Assembly (NCBI RefSeq): GCF_035046505.1
Contig: NC_089826.1
Location: forward strand, 82,656,254 to 82,720,253
DNA: 64,000 nt
Source of the DNA: Tiliqua scincoides
Lineage: Eukaryota; Chordata; Lepidosauria; Squamata; Scincidae
Direction: 5' to 3'
In this document: positions 10,570 through 22,599 of the stretch, piece after piece
How the letters are laid out: each line of letters starts with the position of its first letter
How positions within the stretch are numbered: position 1 is the first letter of the stretch
Notes under the pieces: model-generated
Told to the model about the DNA's origin: nothing
The model's input: only the letters and a program-made list of their open reading frames with translations
The model's database searches: none
Program-made: the position numbers and the translations under genes

Positions 10570-13290
10570 TAACTATGGAGAAAGAAACAGCTGGTCTCAG
10601 TTGACGGGACACTACCAATCTTGCCCAGTTATTATAAGGAAGAGGATGGCTATTCCATGGAACCTGAAACATGTACAGCATACAGAAGCATTGAGTGGAG
10701 TAATAATGAAAAATAAAGGTGTTGTGTATTGCTTACTGTACATCATCTCCATTAGAAGGTGAATGAATAATATTGTCTTCTGAATGACCTTACACAGAAC
10801 TGGGCACCAGTTATTTCTGATGGCAGTGCCGTGGTGTCTGTTACTATTTTAAATCAATGTGAATAAAAACAAAATATATATAACCTCATGTTTAGGCTCA
10901 ACGAGGGTTGCATTGAACAGCCTTTATTTATAATCTGTAGCACTGTTGATATTGGAGTCCCTACAAACTGGCATAAATTTTGCTTTATGCTTTCTAAAAT
11001 CCTATGCACAGCTAAAATGAAGACCGTATCAGAAGGGAAGAGTACAATATTTTTTCCTTATTGCCAAGTTATTGCTTAATCTGGCTTCTGTTGTCAATGT
11101 CAAAACTCCGCTGACTGTAGGAAATGGGGGTGGGGTGATGTTGTTTTATGGTTCTTCCTCCACGGAGGAGCTTATCTAGTAAACTTAATGTTCCTTCTTG
11201 ACAAAGGCAATGCTACTGGCTTTCTGAATGTATACCCACCAATCCAATCCCCCCCCCCAGTGAAATATCATGTTTGCAGCACCCAAAGAGTAAGCAGTGC
11301 TGGCGGGAAGACCGGTGCCATCCTGCTGGCGCTGAATTCAGGAGCAGCACCTAAGCTCCTGCCAGACAGTGCAGGAGTGGGGGGAGGGCACGGAGGGGAT
11401 GAAATGGGGCATGGAGAGGGCAGAGAAGGGGCACTTCAGGCTCAGGAGTGGGGCAGAATTGGTGGCACTGTCATACGCCGTATCCTGTTCCCCTCCCAGG
11501 CCTTAAAGGCCGACATGGGCCTTTTCAGACTTGCGCCACCAATTTTACTGGTGAAGAATCAAGTAGCCCCATTATGCAAGCTGGGGATCTACCAGCAAAG
11601 CAATTACAAGTTCAGTCCCAACTGGTCCCCAGTCAAGGTGCTCTTCTTTGGACCCCAGGGTTTAGCCTCACCCCAAGTCTTTTTGCCACATGCTTCTCAC
11701 ATTGAAGCCCTCTTGAATCTGCCTTCTTGGGTAAATTTGGGGTCTCAGTGAGCTGGCTTGTATGTTGGCCCGGGGTCTGTGGCCAGATCCGTGCCTGTAG
11801 GAAAGGCTCCATCTCAGGGCAAGGGTTATATCTCTAATCCGCTAGCCTGAGACCTGGACTGATCTCCCACCTCCAGTCACTCCAGTAGGGTGGGTCAGAT
11901 TTATGTGCCGGGCTAGTGAGTTCCTCCCAGGATTGCCAGCACCACAGATTTACCCTGCCGTCCGCCTCTCTATGGCTTATTCCTCCCTGACTTTACCCTC
12001 TTTCTCTTGTTCCTGTTTCCTCCAAGGGCCTCCCTCTCCTCTCCACTTCCTTCCCTGTCCCTTTCCTTCTCCTCTCTGTCTGTTCCTCCATTGTCTTCCC
12101 CTTACTCCACTCTGCCTTCCAGCTTCTCCTTCCCACCTCCCTCTGTCTCCCCTCCTCCCAATCCCGTTTTCTCCTCAGGCCAACCATTATATGGGTGAGC
12201 CCAACCGACCAGCTCCACATGTTTCAGCCGTCAATCAGCTGGGCTCTTGCTGGCCTCCTCTTGCTGTGTGTGACCAGCTGATAACATAATTGGCCGGCTT
12301 GGTCAAAGAGCACTGCTGGTTAATGCTGATTCCCAGGATCCCCTTCCACTGCTGGCAAGAACAGCACTACGCAGCAACATCAGGTCTCCTTTTCTAAACC
12401 ATAGTTATAGTCATTTCTCAGGATCCACTAGGGTTAGGTTCCTGGAAAACCTAATGGATACCAAATTTACTGAATCATTGAGCCTATGGGGAAAATGGGG
12501 TTAGGTTTCAGTGGACTCTCTTCACCATACACTCTATGAACTTTATGAACCTGAATCTTAACTTGAAGCCTATGGGGCTGGGTGATAGCGAGGACTCATC
12601 AACATCTCCAACATCTGATGCTTTCTGCTGGGTATCCCTCAATGCATTCAAGACTGTGGCAATGGTGATTTCTCTGTGCTGGTTAGCAGTGGGAATGATG
12701 TTTCACCTGTCCTCCTCCTCCACCTGTCTCTTGCCTCCTTCCCTGGGCTTATCCTAACCCCAAAGCAGCCCCCTTATCAGGGACTTCTCATCATCAGCCT
12801 CTCATCATCACTACAGTTATGAAGTTTCAGCTGGAGTCCCCAAGACGGTGCCCAAGACAGTGGGCCAGGATACTGGGGTTCCCCAACCAAATAAGGGCTT
12901 CCTGGTTTACACAGGAATCAGAATGTGTTTACAGGAATTGTGCTCCAGCCAACCCCAAAGTCTGTGTTTCTTCTTGGGCCAAACTAGATGTGACACATCA
13001 CCGTCCCAAAAGGTTGCAAACTTTGGTAGAGAAATAGTGGAAAGGAATGGGCTGCTTAACCCTTTCTCAGCCAATCTTTTCTTCCTACTCAAAATCTTAC
13101 TCCCCACCTGTTTTTCTGCCCAAGGCAGAAAAGTGAAAGATATAGATACCCAAGTATTTTCCTCCATGAAGGAAAAGGAAATGGGGGAGGGGGATTTTCT
13201 AAGTCATGTAGGAAAAGGGTTAAGCAGCTTCCCATTCCTCCACTCAAACTAATAGCCTTTTGAGGTTTGTTTAGATCTGAAAGACACCAG
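10570..13290. other. No gene recognised; pyrimidine-rich tract
   Basis: Mostly unassigned. The 11965-12180 stretch is strongly C/T-rich low-complexity sequence. The longest open frame (11188-11751, 187 aa) has low-complexity composition and no family features, and is rejected as a gene. AGGATCCACTAGGGTTAGG at about 12420 may be a DNA-transposon fragment. Confidence 0.4.
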
Positions 13291-13294
13291 CATG

Positions 13295-13588
13295 TAATTA
13301 ATCTGTTGAACCCCTTGCCACAGGATGTGGTGATGACATCTGGCCCTTTAAAAGGGTATTGGACAAATTTCTGGAGGAAAAGTCCATCTCAGGTTACAAG
13401 CCATGATGGTATGTGCTCCTAGTTTTAGAAATAGACGAGAATGCCAGGTCCAAGGGAGTGACAACAGGATGCAAGTCTCTTTTCTTGTGTGCTCCTTGAG
13501 GCATCTGGCAGGCCTCTGTGAGATGCAGGGAGCTGTACCCCATGGGCCTTTGGCCTGATCTAGCGGGGCTCTTCTTACGTTCTTATGA
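13295..13588 (+). mobile_element. CR1-type LINE 3' fragment
   Basis: CTTGCCACAGGATGTGGTGA, TTGGACAAATTTCTGGAGGA and the 3' UTR GGCCTTTGGCCTGATCTAGC, ending in CTTCTTACGTTCTTATG, the CR1-style 8-bp tail repeat. Confidence 0.85.
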
Positions 13589-14462
13589 TTTTAAAAAAAT
13601 CAAGGGAAAGATTTATGTGTCTGCCTGTATGTTTAGTTTGAAATTCAGGTATCTGGATGAGTGGGGTGTTTTTTTCTAATTCTCTTTTGTCCCCAGACAA
13701 AGGGTACACATCAAGAACATAAAATGGCTTTTACAAATTCATTTAAACATGGTTAAAATGCATTTGCAGCCATAGGTTCTTAAAACTCTTCAGTATCAAA
13801 CAATACAAAAACAACCCGTGCTGTGCTTTTATCCTTTGAAGAGCTCACAGCTGGAGAGAGCTGATTTTGGAAAGGGGAACACTGCTGGTTATAGACACGG
13901 GGTCTGATCCCAGATTCTTCATTCATCTGGTGCCTGGGGGGAGAAATCCTTAACTGGGAGTCTCAGAGCTGCACCAAAGCAATGGATGCTTTGAAAATCA
14001 CCTAACTGGGACGTACCGCGGTTGATGACATTTTGCCTGGTCGACAAGGCTCTGAATGAAACGCATGAACTCCTGTTCTCACCCATCTTTAAGGAGATTG
14101 AACTTAACCACCAGTTCTCCTCAATGCCTGCTTCCCCACTGTGACAAGAGCCAATTCTGAGGTCTTTCAAAGACGGGCAGTAAAAACACCTGTATTTGAA
14201 GCCCTTGCAGTGAAAAAAGAAGGCTCTAAATCAACTTCCAGCTAAGCTGCTAGTTTAAAGCCTGTATTTTCAGAACTGGGTGCTTTCCAATGAGTAACCT
14301 CAGCTCCAACTGATAGTACTTCAGAGTCAACTAGCAATGAAAAACAGCCACTTCAGTTGACACCAGAAGCTCTGGGATCCATTTTAAAATACAGAAGTAT
14401 CAAGATATGTAGATGGACCTTACAAAGGAGCATTTTAATACAGTCATAAGACAAGAGATACC

Positions 14463-14787
14463 AGGACATCTGCAAGAGGGATCTGAAGGCCTTAGGAGTG
14501 GACCTCAACTGGTGGGAAACCCTGGCCTCTGAGCAGCCCGCTTGGAGGCAGGCTGTGCAGCATGGCCTTTCCCAGTTTGAAGAGACACTTGGCCAACAGA
14601 CTGAGGCAAAGAGGCAAAGAAGGAAGGCCCACAGCCAGGGAGACAGACCAGGGACACACTACACTTGCTCCTGGTGTGGAAGGGATTGCCACTCCCGAAT
14701 CGGCCTTTTCAGCCACACTACACGCTGTTCCAGAACCACCATTCAGAGCGCGATATCATAGTCTTTCGAGACTGAAGGTTGTCAACA
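14463..14787 (+). mobile_element. LINE-B 3' end
   Basis: From ACATCTGCAAGAGGGATCTG to GGTTGTCAAC. It encodes QFEETLGQQTEAKRQRRKAH and the CTCSWCGRDCHSRIGLFSHT finger seen in the 19420-20388 frame. The hairpin AGTCTTTCGAGACT lies at about 14759-14772. Confidence 0.88.
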
Positions 14788-15208
14788 CATAAGACAAGAG
14801 ACCTCCATCAGGTTGCCACTCCCTTGCATCTGGCATTCTGAGGTAGTCTACTTAAAAATAACTGTTCTTATTTACCGGCTACATTCCTGATGCTGACAAT
14901 TCAGAGATACTAAAATAAGCATAGGTACTTGGGGTTCATAACATATCTGTAGTTTCTGTTGATTATAAGGACATTAACAACTCAAAATTGATGCATTTGA
15001 ATCCCTGCTTTCCAATGTGGCAGCCACGCCTTGTGAGGAGACTGGTTACAGCCCTGGTTTTACTCTCCATGTGTGAACAGTGTAAGAAGAGTGAACACTG
15101 AGTCATTTGCCTAAGATTTCTAAATAAATCCAAGCCTTATAACTCCATCATAGGCATGTCTAGTAAGCCCCAATGAGTTCAACAGGACCTCCAGGTAAGC
15201 CCGAATAG

Positions 15209-15565
15209 CAGGGGTTCTCAAAGTGTGCATCATGATGCCTAGGGCATCGTGGCACACTCACAGGGGCACTGCATGATGTCCATAGTTGCCTCTTCTATCT
15301 GTTCTCCTGGGCACTGCAATCCTGGATCTCACAAAATCTCATGAGACTCAAGATGGCGGGTCCCAACCTCATGAGATGCGGGTACCACCGTCTTGGATCT
15401 CACAAAATTTTGTGACATCACAGATGGTGGCTCGAAAATGAGATTTGGGTGCCACCATCTGGGATATCAATGAGATTTCACAAGATTCTAGATAGCGGCA
15501 CCCAGCTAAACCAGGAAGAGGAGGCTGCAGGGTCGTCGTGACCCAGGTAAGTTTGGGCACCACTG
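15209..15565 (+). mobile_element. hAT-type MITE, family D
   Basis: Starts CAGGGGTTCTCAAAGTGTG and ends TTTGGGCACCACTG. The interior has runs of TGGATCTCACAAAAT and CAAGATGG. Related copies: 31853-32083, 42816-43067, 45859-46115. No clear target duplication remains. Confidence 0.7.
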
Positions 15566-15569
15566 ATGT

Positions 15570-17660
15570 GTAGGATTGCCTTACTTTAGTGCAATCATGT
15601 TTTTATTGAAGCAAGGGAGCCAAGCTGAACATTATACAACTTGAAAAATGCACAAGGTTATAGAACCCCCTTTGAGGCACACGTCATTCGTGATCATCAA
15701 TGAATGATTTTAAATCAATCAGCTAGTTCTCCATTCTTTAATTGATTAATGTGCAGTTCATAAATCTGCATGTTTCTGTGAACATTCAGTAACTGGAGTG
15801 GCAAACTAGGTTTATTGAGAACTCTTGTTACTGATACCTGGAGACAATAGCAAATATACGTAGCGATACATTCTCTCTGCAGACACCCTAAACTTGAAGA
15901 GAACCTCAAAGTGAGATCCTAACCTTTCACGAATTGTGAAATTCATCACTTTGATAGTTGTTTTCTGCTTAGCTCAATTCAACTGCCCCCCCACCTACAC
16001 CCCCCCCCCCCAGCCATTGATGGCTTCAAGCACTAATTTCAGCAGCCTTGGAAGTCTGAAGCAGTTTCCAGGCAGCCCTTACAACGCAGGAAAGTGTCTG
16101 ATTTCATGATGGACTAAAGCAATTTGTCTATTCCTATGAAGCTCTTTCAAGCCACTTTGTAAAGGCAAAATTATCTCCTTGGAAACATTTTCTCACTGTT
16201 TTTTTCCCCCCTCTGTTGTGTTATATTGTTGAAGAAAACTGGGATAAATGGAAGGCTGTCATTGAGTGGCTTTGATGGTTTTCTTAACCTGGAGAGTCCA
16301 TCTTGAGTGGCTTCTGAATCGCAGCTGCTACCTATAAATGGCAGCTATTTTGTCACTCACAGGCACACTTCATCTTGTTTAATTTTCATTTTTCTTTTCT
16401 TTTTCTTTCCTTGCAGAGTTTATTTTGCAAAGCTGTACTAGTAGGGTTTCCCACCATTCCTTCCTGAACTGCTCGGCTGTGTATTAATAGCTTAACAACT
16501 TGCCGAAATTCTGAAACTGCATCTTTTTTCCCCCAAAAAAGAAAAGTGAAAGAGGTTGGGGCAATTACATGTGCAAAAAGGCTGGCAGGGGAAGCGTGAA
16601 ACAACAATCGACTCCAGCTCTGAAGATACATTAAGAGGGAACAACGACACCTAGATAAAGCCTGCCTGTCACAAAAACTCCCACCAGCCCTGCAAATGCA
16701 CATAAATCTTTGCACGATGTGGCACTGTTGCGATCCCCTTATTGAAGAGGAGGAAGGTGTGTCTGAGAGATGGTGGCTTGCCTACAGCTCCTGTGGCCGA
16801 CATAAAATTTGAACTCGTGACTTTCGAGGCTGTTCTCTGTCACTATGCTACACCAGCTCTCTCCCAGGGCCACAGATCTCTTAGCCAGTATCTGTGTCCT
16901 TAAGTTACATGGAGGATCAAAACGGATGAATGTTTTAACGATAAGAATGGCGTGTAATGAATCACCCGCACCTACGGCTTTATATATTTAATACATGAAG
17001 GATGCTTGCCTGCCAAAGGGGTAATGCAACCTTTATCAGCAAGTAAAACCGAGCTTTCTGTTACCAAAGCTTTTTTCCCCAATCTGTTCAGGCTCCATCA
17101 GTCTCTCTCCCATACTTTAAGCACAACAAAACCTTTCCACTTCATTTTCAGCACAAAAACATTATAGAAAACAAGCTTGCAGGGGAAGTATGTGCTGAAT
17201 GCATCAGTAAAGGGCAGGGATCTGAATCTACATCTGGGGATTTGTCATCTGCCAGTCTGTCTCTTTCATGATGAGTCAGAGATGGGGTGACCCAGAATAC
17301 CATGTGATGCAGTCTCAGGTCCGCAGTCTATGCGCTACCAAAAAAACACCAACCAAAAAAACACCAGTTTTTGGCGCATTGTCATGAAACCCAGAAGTGT
17401 GGGACTCCTGGTTTCATTTAGAGAGACAGCACAAACTCACTGGAAGTCCCTCACTTTCAGGTTTCAGGGCAGCACATGAAGAGTATGGTAATTAGACTAC
17501 CCCATTTTAGCTGGTGCAATCTGCATAATGCCATCAACAGGAGTAGAAAACTAGCCTGTGATCAACCACTGGAGTACCCCAGTGTATATCTGCCAACACA
17601 AGTGCACTCAGTAGCAATCCTGTCTGTATCTAGTTGGTCTAAGTAAAGTGTATGACTTAA
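15570..17660. other. Apparently single-copy sequence, candidate regulatory region
   Basis: No repeat family recognised apart from a C-run near 16000. The stretches 16020-16350 and 16960-17170 have balanced composition and TAAT-, CAGCTG- and TATAAATGGCAG-like motifs. They look like candidate conserved non-coding sequence, but conservation cannot be judged from one genome. Confidence 0.3.
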
Positions 17661-17667
17661 CTGAACG

Positions 17668-17882
17668 TAAGAACAGCCCCACTGGATCAGGCCATAGGCC
17701 CATCTAGTCCCTGTATCTCACAGCGGCCCACCAAATGCTCCAGGGAGCACACCAGATAACAAGAGACTTCATCCTGGTGCCCTCCCTTGCATCTGGCCTT
17801 CTGACATAGCCCATTTCTAAAATCAGGAGGTTGCGCATACACATCATGGCTTGTACCCCGTAATGGATTTTTCCTCCAGAAA
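17668..17882 (-). mobile_element. CR1-type LINE 3' fragment
   Basis: Matches 8351-8580 from GTAAGAACAGCCCCACTGG to TTTTTCCTCCAGAAA, with a short deletion after CATCTAGTCC. Confidence 0.85.
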
Positions 17883-17884
17883 AA

Positions 17885-18935
17885 TAACTGTCTGAATTGT
17901 ACACATTAATGTTCAGATTAAAGGTGTAAAACTCATCTTAAAGGTTCCTTGGGTACCTGGAGCACAAGGAGGTCCCTATTCACTTCAGTGAGTAGAAGAG
18001 GTTCCATGCACTTTTCTCTCTGCACTCAGGGTTGCCCCATCCATACAAGTGAATGGGCAAACTTGTATGCACAGGAGCTTTATGTGTACTTTAGAAAACA
18101 CATGGAGCTTTGAGGTGGAACTACAATATTTTTATAATCACCATCATATCCTTCCCAAGCTGAGCACACCTGTTTCCTTCAGGAGACTGTTGAGTTTTAT
18201 GAACATTGGGTTGAAATATCAATATTCTCTGCAAAGCTCACAGCTAATTAACAGCTGTTGTTTTCCAGCACTTCAATTTGTACTTTTCCTCTACGAAAAC
18301 AATTCACGATTTATGTATTTTATATTAAAATATACGAGTGCACCTGCATAAAAATGATGTATCTTAATCTAAAGATGATTTTGTTTTCCAGAATCTGATG
18401 GCTATTCAGAACCTCCACCCATACATCTTAGAAAAGGAACTGCATACCTGAATTTATTTTTTTGTTTTAAAGGACCAAGGTCATCTACAACAGATTATGA
18501 CAATATTCAGTTATAATCTAGCAATTCCTAGAAAAAGTACAGCATATACAATGGAATCAGTAGGACAAACGAGAGCATTAAATCCAGCCATTTTGATCTA
18601 TGTGAATGCAGATCAACAAATAAAGCCAATGGGATAATTTTAATAATATAATGCTTTCTTGTCTGTGATTGGTAGAATTAAGATGGGTATATTTTACAGT
18701 TACAAACTCCAAATTACTATGTGCTCATACAAATTACCAACGTATCTTGGGGTGAACTCTCTCACTCGGAGACAGGCTGGCCACTCCCATCATGCATAAT
18801 GCTAAATAGTAAAGAAAATTTAACCTCAGGTGATTAAAAGTTCATATATAGTTTCCCTGTGTCTGGCAGAGTGTCATGTGTGTTTCTAGTTACACATGAC
18901 TAGAAATCATCAAATTTCTAGTCTAGAAATCATCT
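17885..18935. other. No gene recognised; mostly single-copy
   Basis: AT-rich sequence without recognisable repeats; 18100-18400 contains CACAGCTAATTAACAGCTG-type motifs. No coding signal beyond a short frame (18049-18351) with no family features. Confidence 0.35.
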
Positions 18936-18939
18936 ATAT

Positions 18940-19239
18940 CAGCTATTTTCAACCGATGTTCCACTACACACCATGGTGTGCCGCGAAAGGTCCACAGGTG
19001 CACCATGGGAGCTTGGAGCACAGCAGTTGAAAATCATAGGAAAACTGTTCTTAGTTCTGCAGTTTTGATTCTAGGGCAACTGTGTGAAGTAACAAATAGT
19101 CTCTCCCTCTTCCTCCACTGGCTCTGAACCTGGAAGAGTCTTCTGGAAGCAGGAGGAATTGACATCACAAGTGGTGAAGACCATAGAGAAGACCATAGAG
19201 GTCAGTGTGCTATGAGAAGAAAAACATTGAAAATCACTG
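18940..19239 (+). mobile_element. hAT-type MITE, family E
   Basis: Starts CAGCTATTTTCAACC and ends ATTGAAAATCACTG. The flanks ATCTATAT and ATCTACAG match at 6 of 8. A second copy, split by an L2 LINE, lies at 38126-39237. Confidence 0.75.
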
Positions 19240-19254
19240 ATCTACAGTCTAATT

Positions 19255-20413
19255 TTTCACCTTACTGTTCTGTCCCAAAATTAACACCCTCCTGGACTTT
19301 GGACTTTGCTCTCTGTCTGGAGAGGTTGAAGAGCTTTCTGTCTGATCTGGTCCGGAGATAGATGCCTTCTGCTGCAGTTCCAAAGGCATGCTTTGTGAAA
19401 TGTCTGCTGAAATGTCTGTGTGACTTTCCTCTTTGCCGACAATGCAGCTGTCACTACCCACTCTGCCAAAGATCTCCAGCAGCTCATGGATCGTTTTAGC
19501 AAGGCCTGCCAAGATTTTGGACTGACAATCAGCCTTAAGAAAACACAGGTCATGGTTCAGGATGTGGACTCACCTCCCTGCATTACAATCTCTGTGGATG
19601 AACTGGAGGTTGTCCATGACTTTGTGTACCCTGGCTCAACGATCTCAGACACTCTTTCTCTTGATACCAAGCTAAACAAACGCATCGGTAAAGCAGCTAC
19701 CACATTTTCCAGACTCACAAAGAGAGTCTGGTCCAACAAGAAGCTGACAGAACATATCAAGATCCAGGTCTACAGAGCTTGTGTCCTGAGTACACTTCTG
19801 TACTGCAGCGAGTCATGGACTCTTCGCTCACAACAGGAGAGGAAACTGAACGCTTTCCACATGCGCTGCCTCCGATGCATTCTCGGCATCACCTGGCAGG
19901 ACAAAGTTCCAAACAACACAGTCCTGGAACGTGCTGGAATCCCTAGCATGTATGCACTGCTGAAACAGAGACGCCTGCGTTGGCTCGGTCATGTTGTGAA
20001 AATGGATGATGGCCGGATCCCAAAGGATCTCCTCTATGGTGAACTCGTGCAAGGAAAACGCCCTACAGGTAGACCACAGCTGCGATACAAGGACATCTGC
20101 AAGAGGGATCTGAAGGCCTTAGGAGTGGACCTCAACAGGTGGGAAACCCTGGCCTCTGAGCGGCCCGCTTGGAGGCAGGATGTGCAGCATGGCCTTTCCC
20201 AGTTTGAAGAGACACTTGGCCAACAGTCTGAGGCAAAGAGGCAAAGAAGGAAGGCCCATAGCCAGGGAGACAGACCAGGGACAGACTGCACTTGCTCCCA
20301 GTGTGGAAGGGATTGTCACTCCCGGATTGGCCTTTTCAGCCACACTAGATGCTGTTCCAGAACCACCATTCAGAGCGCGATACCATAGTCTTTCGAGACT
20401 GAAGGTTGCCAAC
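19255..20413 (+). mobile_element. LINE-B, 3' 1.1 kb with inverted 5' segment
   Basis: The plus strand from about 19420 encodes the end of a reverse transcriptase and runs to the tail hairpin (near 20387-20400) and GTTGCCAAC. The 19255-19415 segment carries the preceding RT part on the other strand: the minus strand reads RTRSDRKLFNLSRQRAKSKV, which belongs just upstream of FADNAAV. Such a 5' inversion is the known product of twin priming. The LINE clade is not resolved. Confidence 0.85.
19420..20388 (+). pseudogene. LINE-B reverse transcriptase C-terminal fragment (open, 322 codons)
   Basis: Fragment of a retroelement polyprotein, not a host gene. Residues 4-13 hold FADNAAVTTH, the RT catalytic box with FADD changed to FADN. 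KTQVM, the thumb region, YRACVLSTLLYCSESWTL and RRLRWLGHV follow. Near the end a CxxC...H...C finger reads CTCSQCGRDCHSRIGLFSHT. The frame is open for 322 codons, so this copy is fairly young or little decayed, but the endonuclease and the RT fingers are missing and it cannot act alone. The ATG is only the first in the frame, not a real start. Confidence 0.85.
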
Positions 20414-20435
20414 ATTTCAGCACCCTCCTTATTTC

Positions 20436-21034
20436 TGGAAACAACAGCTGTGGTGTACAAGGGAATGAACACAGAACTCCTTATCTATAGCAATTAACCA
20501 AATTTATTGCTACAAACACTCCCCTGCAATTCCTCTTGTCCAAAGGCTTTCCCTCCCCAAAACTCCACTTAACACAGTGGGTAAAGATCCAAAGCCTCCA
20601 GTCCAAGTCCACAGTCTAATCTCCAAAGCACAGTCTCATCTTCCCAGTACAGTCTCCAGTCAGCAGGGTCCTGTCAGTCCTCTCTTCTGTGTCCTCCAGC
20701 AGGGTCCTGGCGGTCCCCTTCTCCTGTAGATCTGGGGTCCTATAGATCTGGGTCGGTTGGTGGCTTTGCTCCTTCTGAAGCTGCCTTTTATCCTGCAGCC
20801 ACTTGTTAAGTCCAAATTAGGCTCAGGTGAGCCATCCCTTCAGTCCATGTTCATTCAAAGTCCCATCAAGGTCAAATGAAGCTCAGGTGTCCATCAGAGT
20901 CTCCATTGGCCTTGGTTGATTACAGCTGTGGAGCCAGCCCTGCCCTTCCCAGAGCTGTCAACCAGCTGTCAAAACATGGGAATCGCTGTCAACGCCACAT
21001 CAGCCCCCTGATGATCTTCTGATCTTCCATTACA
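20436..21034 (-). mobile_element. Solo LTR (LTR retroelement fossil)
   Basis: In minus orientation it starts TGTAATGG, has a TATA-like GGATAAAAGGCAGC (20785-20796) and a poly-A signal AATAAA (20512-20517), and ends near TTTCCA or CACAGCTG. The right edge (21034) is firmer than the left, and no clear target duplication was found. There is no internal region, so this is a solo LTR. The superfamily (ERV or Gypsy) is unresolved. Confidence 0.6.
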
Positions 21035-21867
21035 CTTACTAAAGGCCTAACTCTATGCTACATTAATATTGGCTTCAGGCTTGCCATTAAACCGCCGCAT
21101 CAGCAGATTTCAGAACACTGATGCCCAGCAATCTATATTGTGGGGAGGATCTCTGCCCAAGGATAGTGTTTGCTTCTGCAGACCTTGTCCTGGGGAGGGT
21201 AAGATGGCAGAGCTACAGAGCACGCAGGCATTGAAGGGGGGGGGGTTTACCGGAGTGGGATTTGCTGGCATGCTGCCCAATGATTGGCGAATCCTGGCAA
21301 TTTTGCCATGGGTGCTGGGAGAGTGTCTGGTATCATTGGCATATTCTCTGCAGTTTATCTGCTTCTCAGCCTTGCTACTGGCATTACACTGGTTTAAACT
21401 GGCTGCTGGATTGGGACAATCATAGGATTGCCCAGCTCATCAGTAGGGACCTGGGCTTTATGACTCAATCATATGAATGTCAACAGGAAAGTGATAGATA
21501 GACTCTGGTAGAGGAAACCAATATTATGGATTACTCAAATAACCAAAGAAAGCAAATTATATATAATGTTTTCATGCATGTTCAGAAATATTGTACTGAA
21601 ACTGATAATCCACTACTGATCCAGGAATTGTTGCATCATTTGTAAACCCTCTTATGTTCAATATGTTGAACATATTCAACACTGTTCCAGCTGTTCAATA
21701 TGCCATGTTCTGCTGCTAAAGCCCTCCCTCCATTGGCTCCCCTCCCACAAGAAAAGAGCTTTAGTGTGGGACAGATATGTGCATGTAACAGTGTGCATGA
21801 AACCACAGCTGGATCGTGTTAGAGTTATTGTCTGCCCATACCCTCAAGTGTAACGAATAATTTAAAA

Positions 21868-22542
21868 CAAGGGTGTTAAACATAAGGCCTGTGGGCTGGA
21901 TGTGGCCCACAGAAGCTCTCTATTTGGCATATATGATAGCCCAACGTAGCTCTCAGCTGCTGAGCTGTGAAGAGATACATTGACAGAAGCAACACTGCTG
22001 AAAGGGTGGCGCTAGGAAAGCCATTTATCATGCAGGCCACTCTTTCATCAGCGCTAAGGTGTCACTGCTGAAGGGGTAGCCTCCATGATCATTGGGCTCC
22101 CCCAGTGTCACCCTTTCAGCAGCACCACTTCTGCTGAGACATTACTTTGCAGAGCACCTCTCAGATGCTAAGATGCTCTGCTAAAAGTGTGGCCCATGTG
22201 ATAATTGGGGTCTCCCATATCTTGGAAAGTATGTCCAAGGTTTGGGAATTCTCTCTTCTATCATTTGCAGCTAATGAGCTCCTACTTGAGGAGGGGTAAG
22301 TGCTTATTTCTGGTTATCAACTGCTTAAAGATGTCACTCCCTTATGAATGTCATCACTTCTGGCCCTCAGCAGGGGCCATGAATGCTATCTGACCAGCTG
22401 TGTGAAGCACAGATTGTCTTGTGTTCTCCCTGAAGCATTTGGTGGGCCACTGTGAGATACAGTCAGCTGGACTAGATGGGCCTTTGGCCTGATCCAGCGG
22501 GGCTCTTCTTATGTTTTTATGTTCTTAAATTTGACACTCCCG
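21868..22542. mobile_element. hAT-type element, family C
   Basis: Termini CAAGGGTGTTAAAC and TTTGACACTCCCG, flanked by ATTTAAAA and ATTTAAAT (7 of 8). It shares its interior with 9343-10150 in opposite orientation. A CR1 3' end sits inside it near the right edge. Confidence 0.82.
22408..22530 (+). mobile_element. CR1-type LINE 3' end nested in hAT family C
   Basis: GCATTTGGTGGGCCACTGTG through GCGGGGCTCTTCTTATG and an 8-bp-periodic tail (TTATGTTTTTATGTTCTT). Confidence 0.82.
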
Positions 22543-22599
22543 ATTTAAATTATTGACATGGATATTTTGAAGCTCATATGAATTTCAACCCCATATTTT

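Noticed and set aside
11188-11751. 187-aa open frame on the plus strand
   Set aside because: Low-complexity composition, no recognisable domain, no splice or promoter context.
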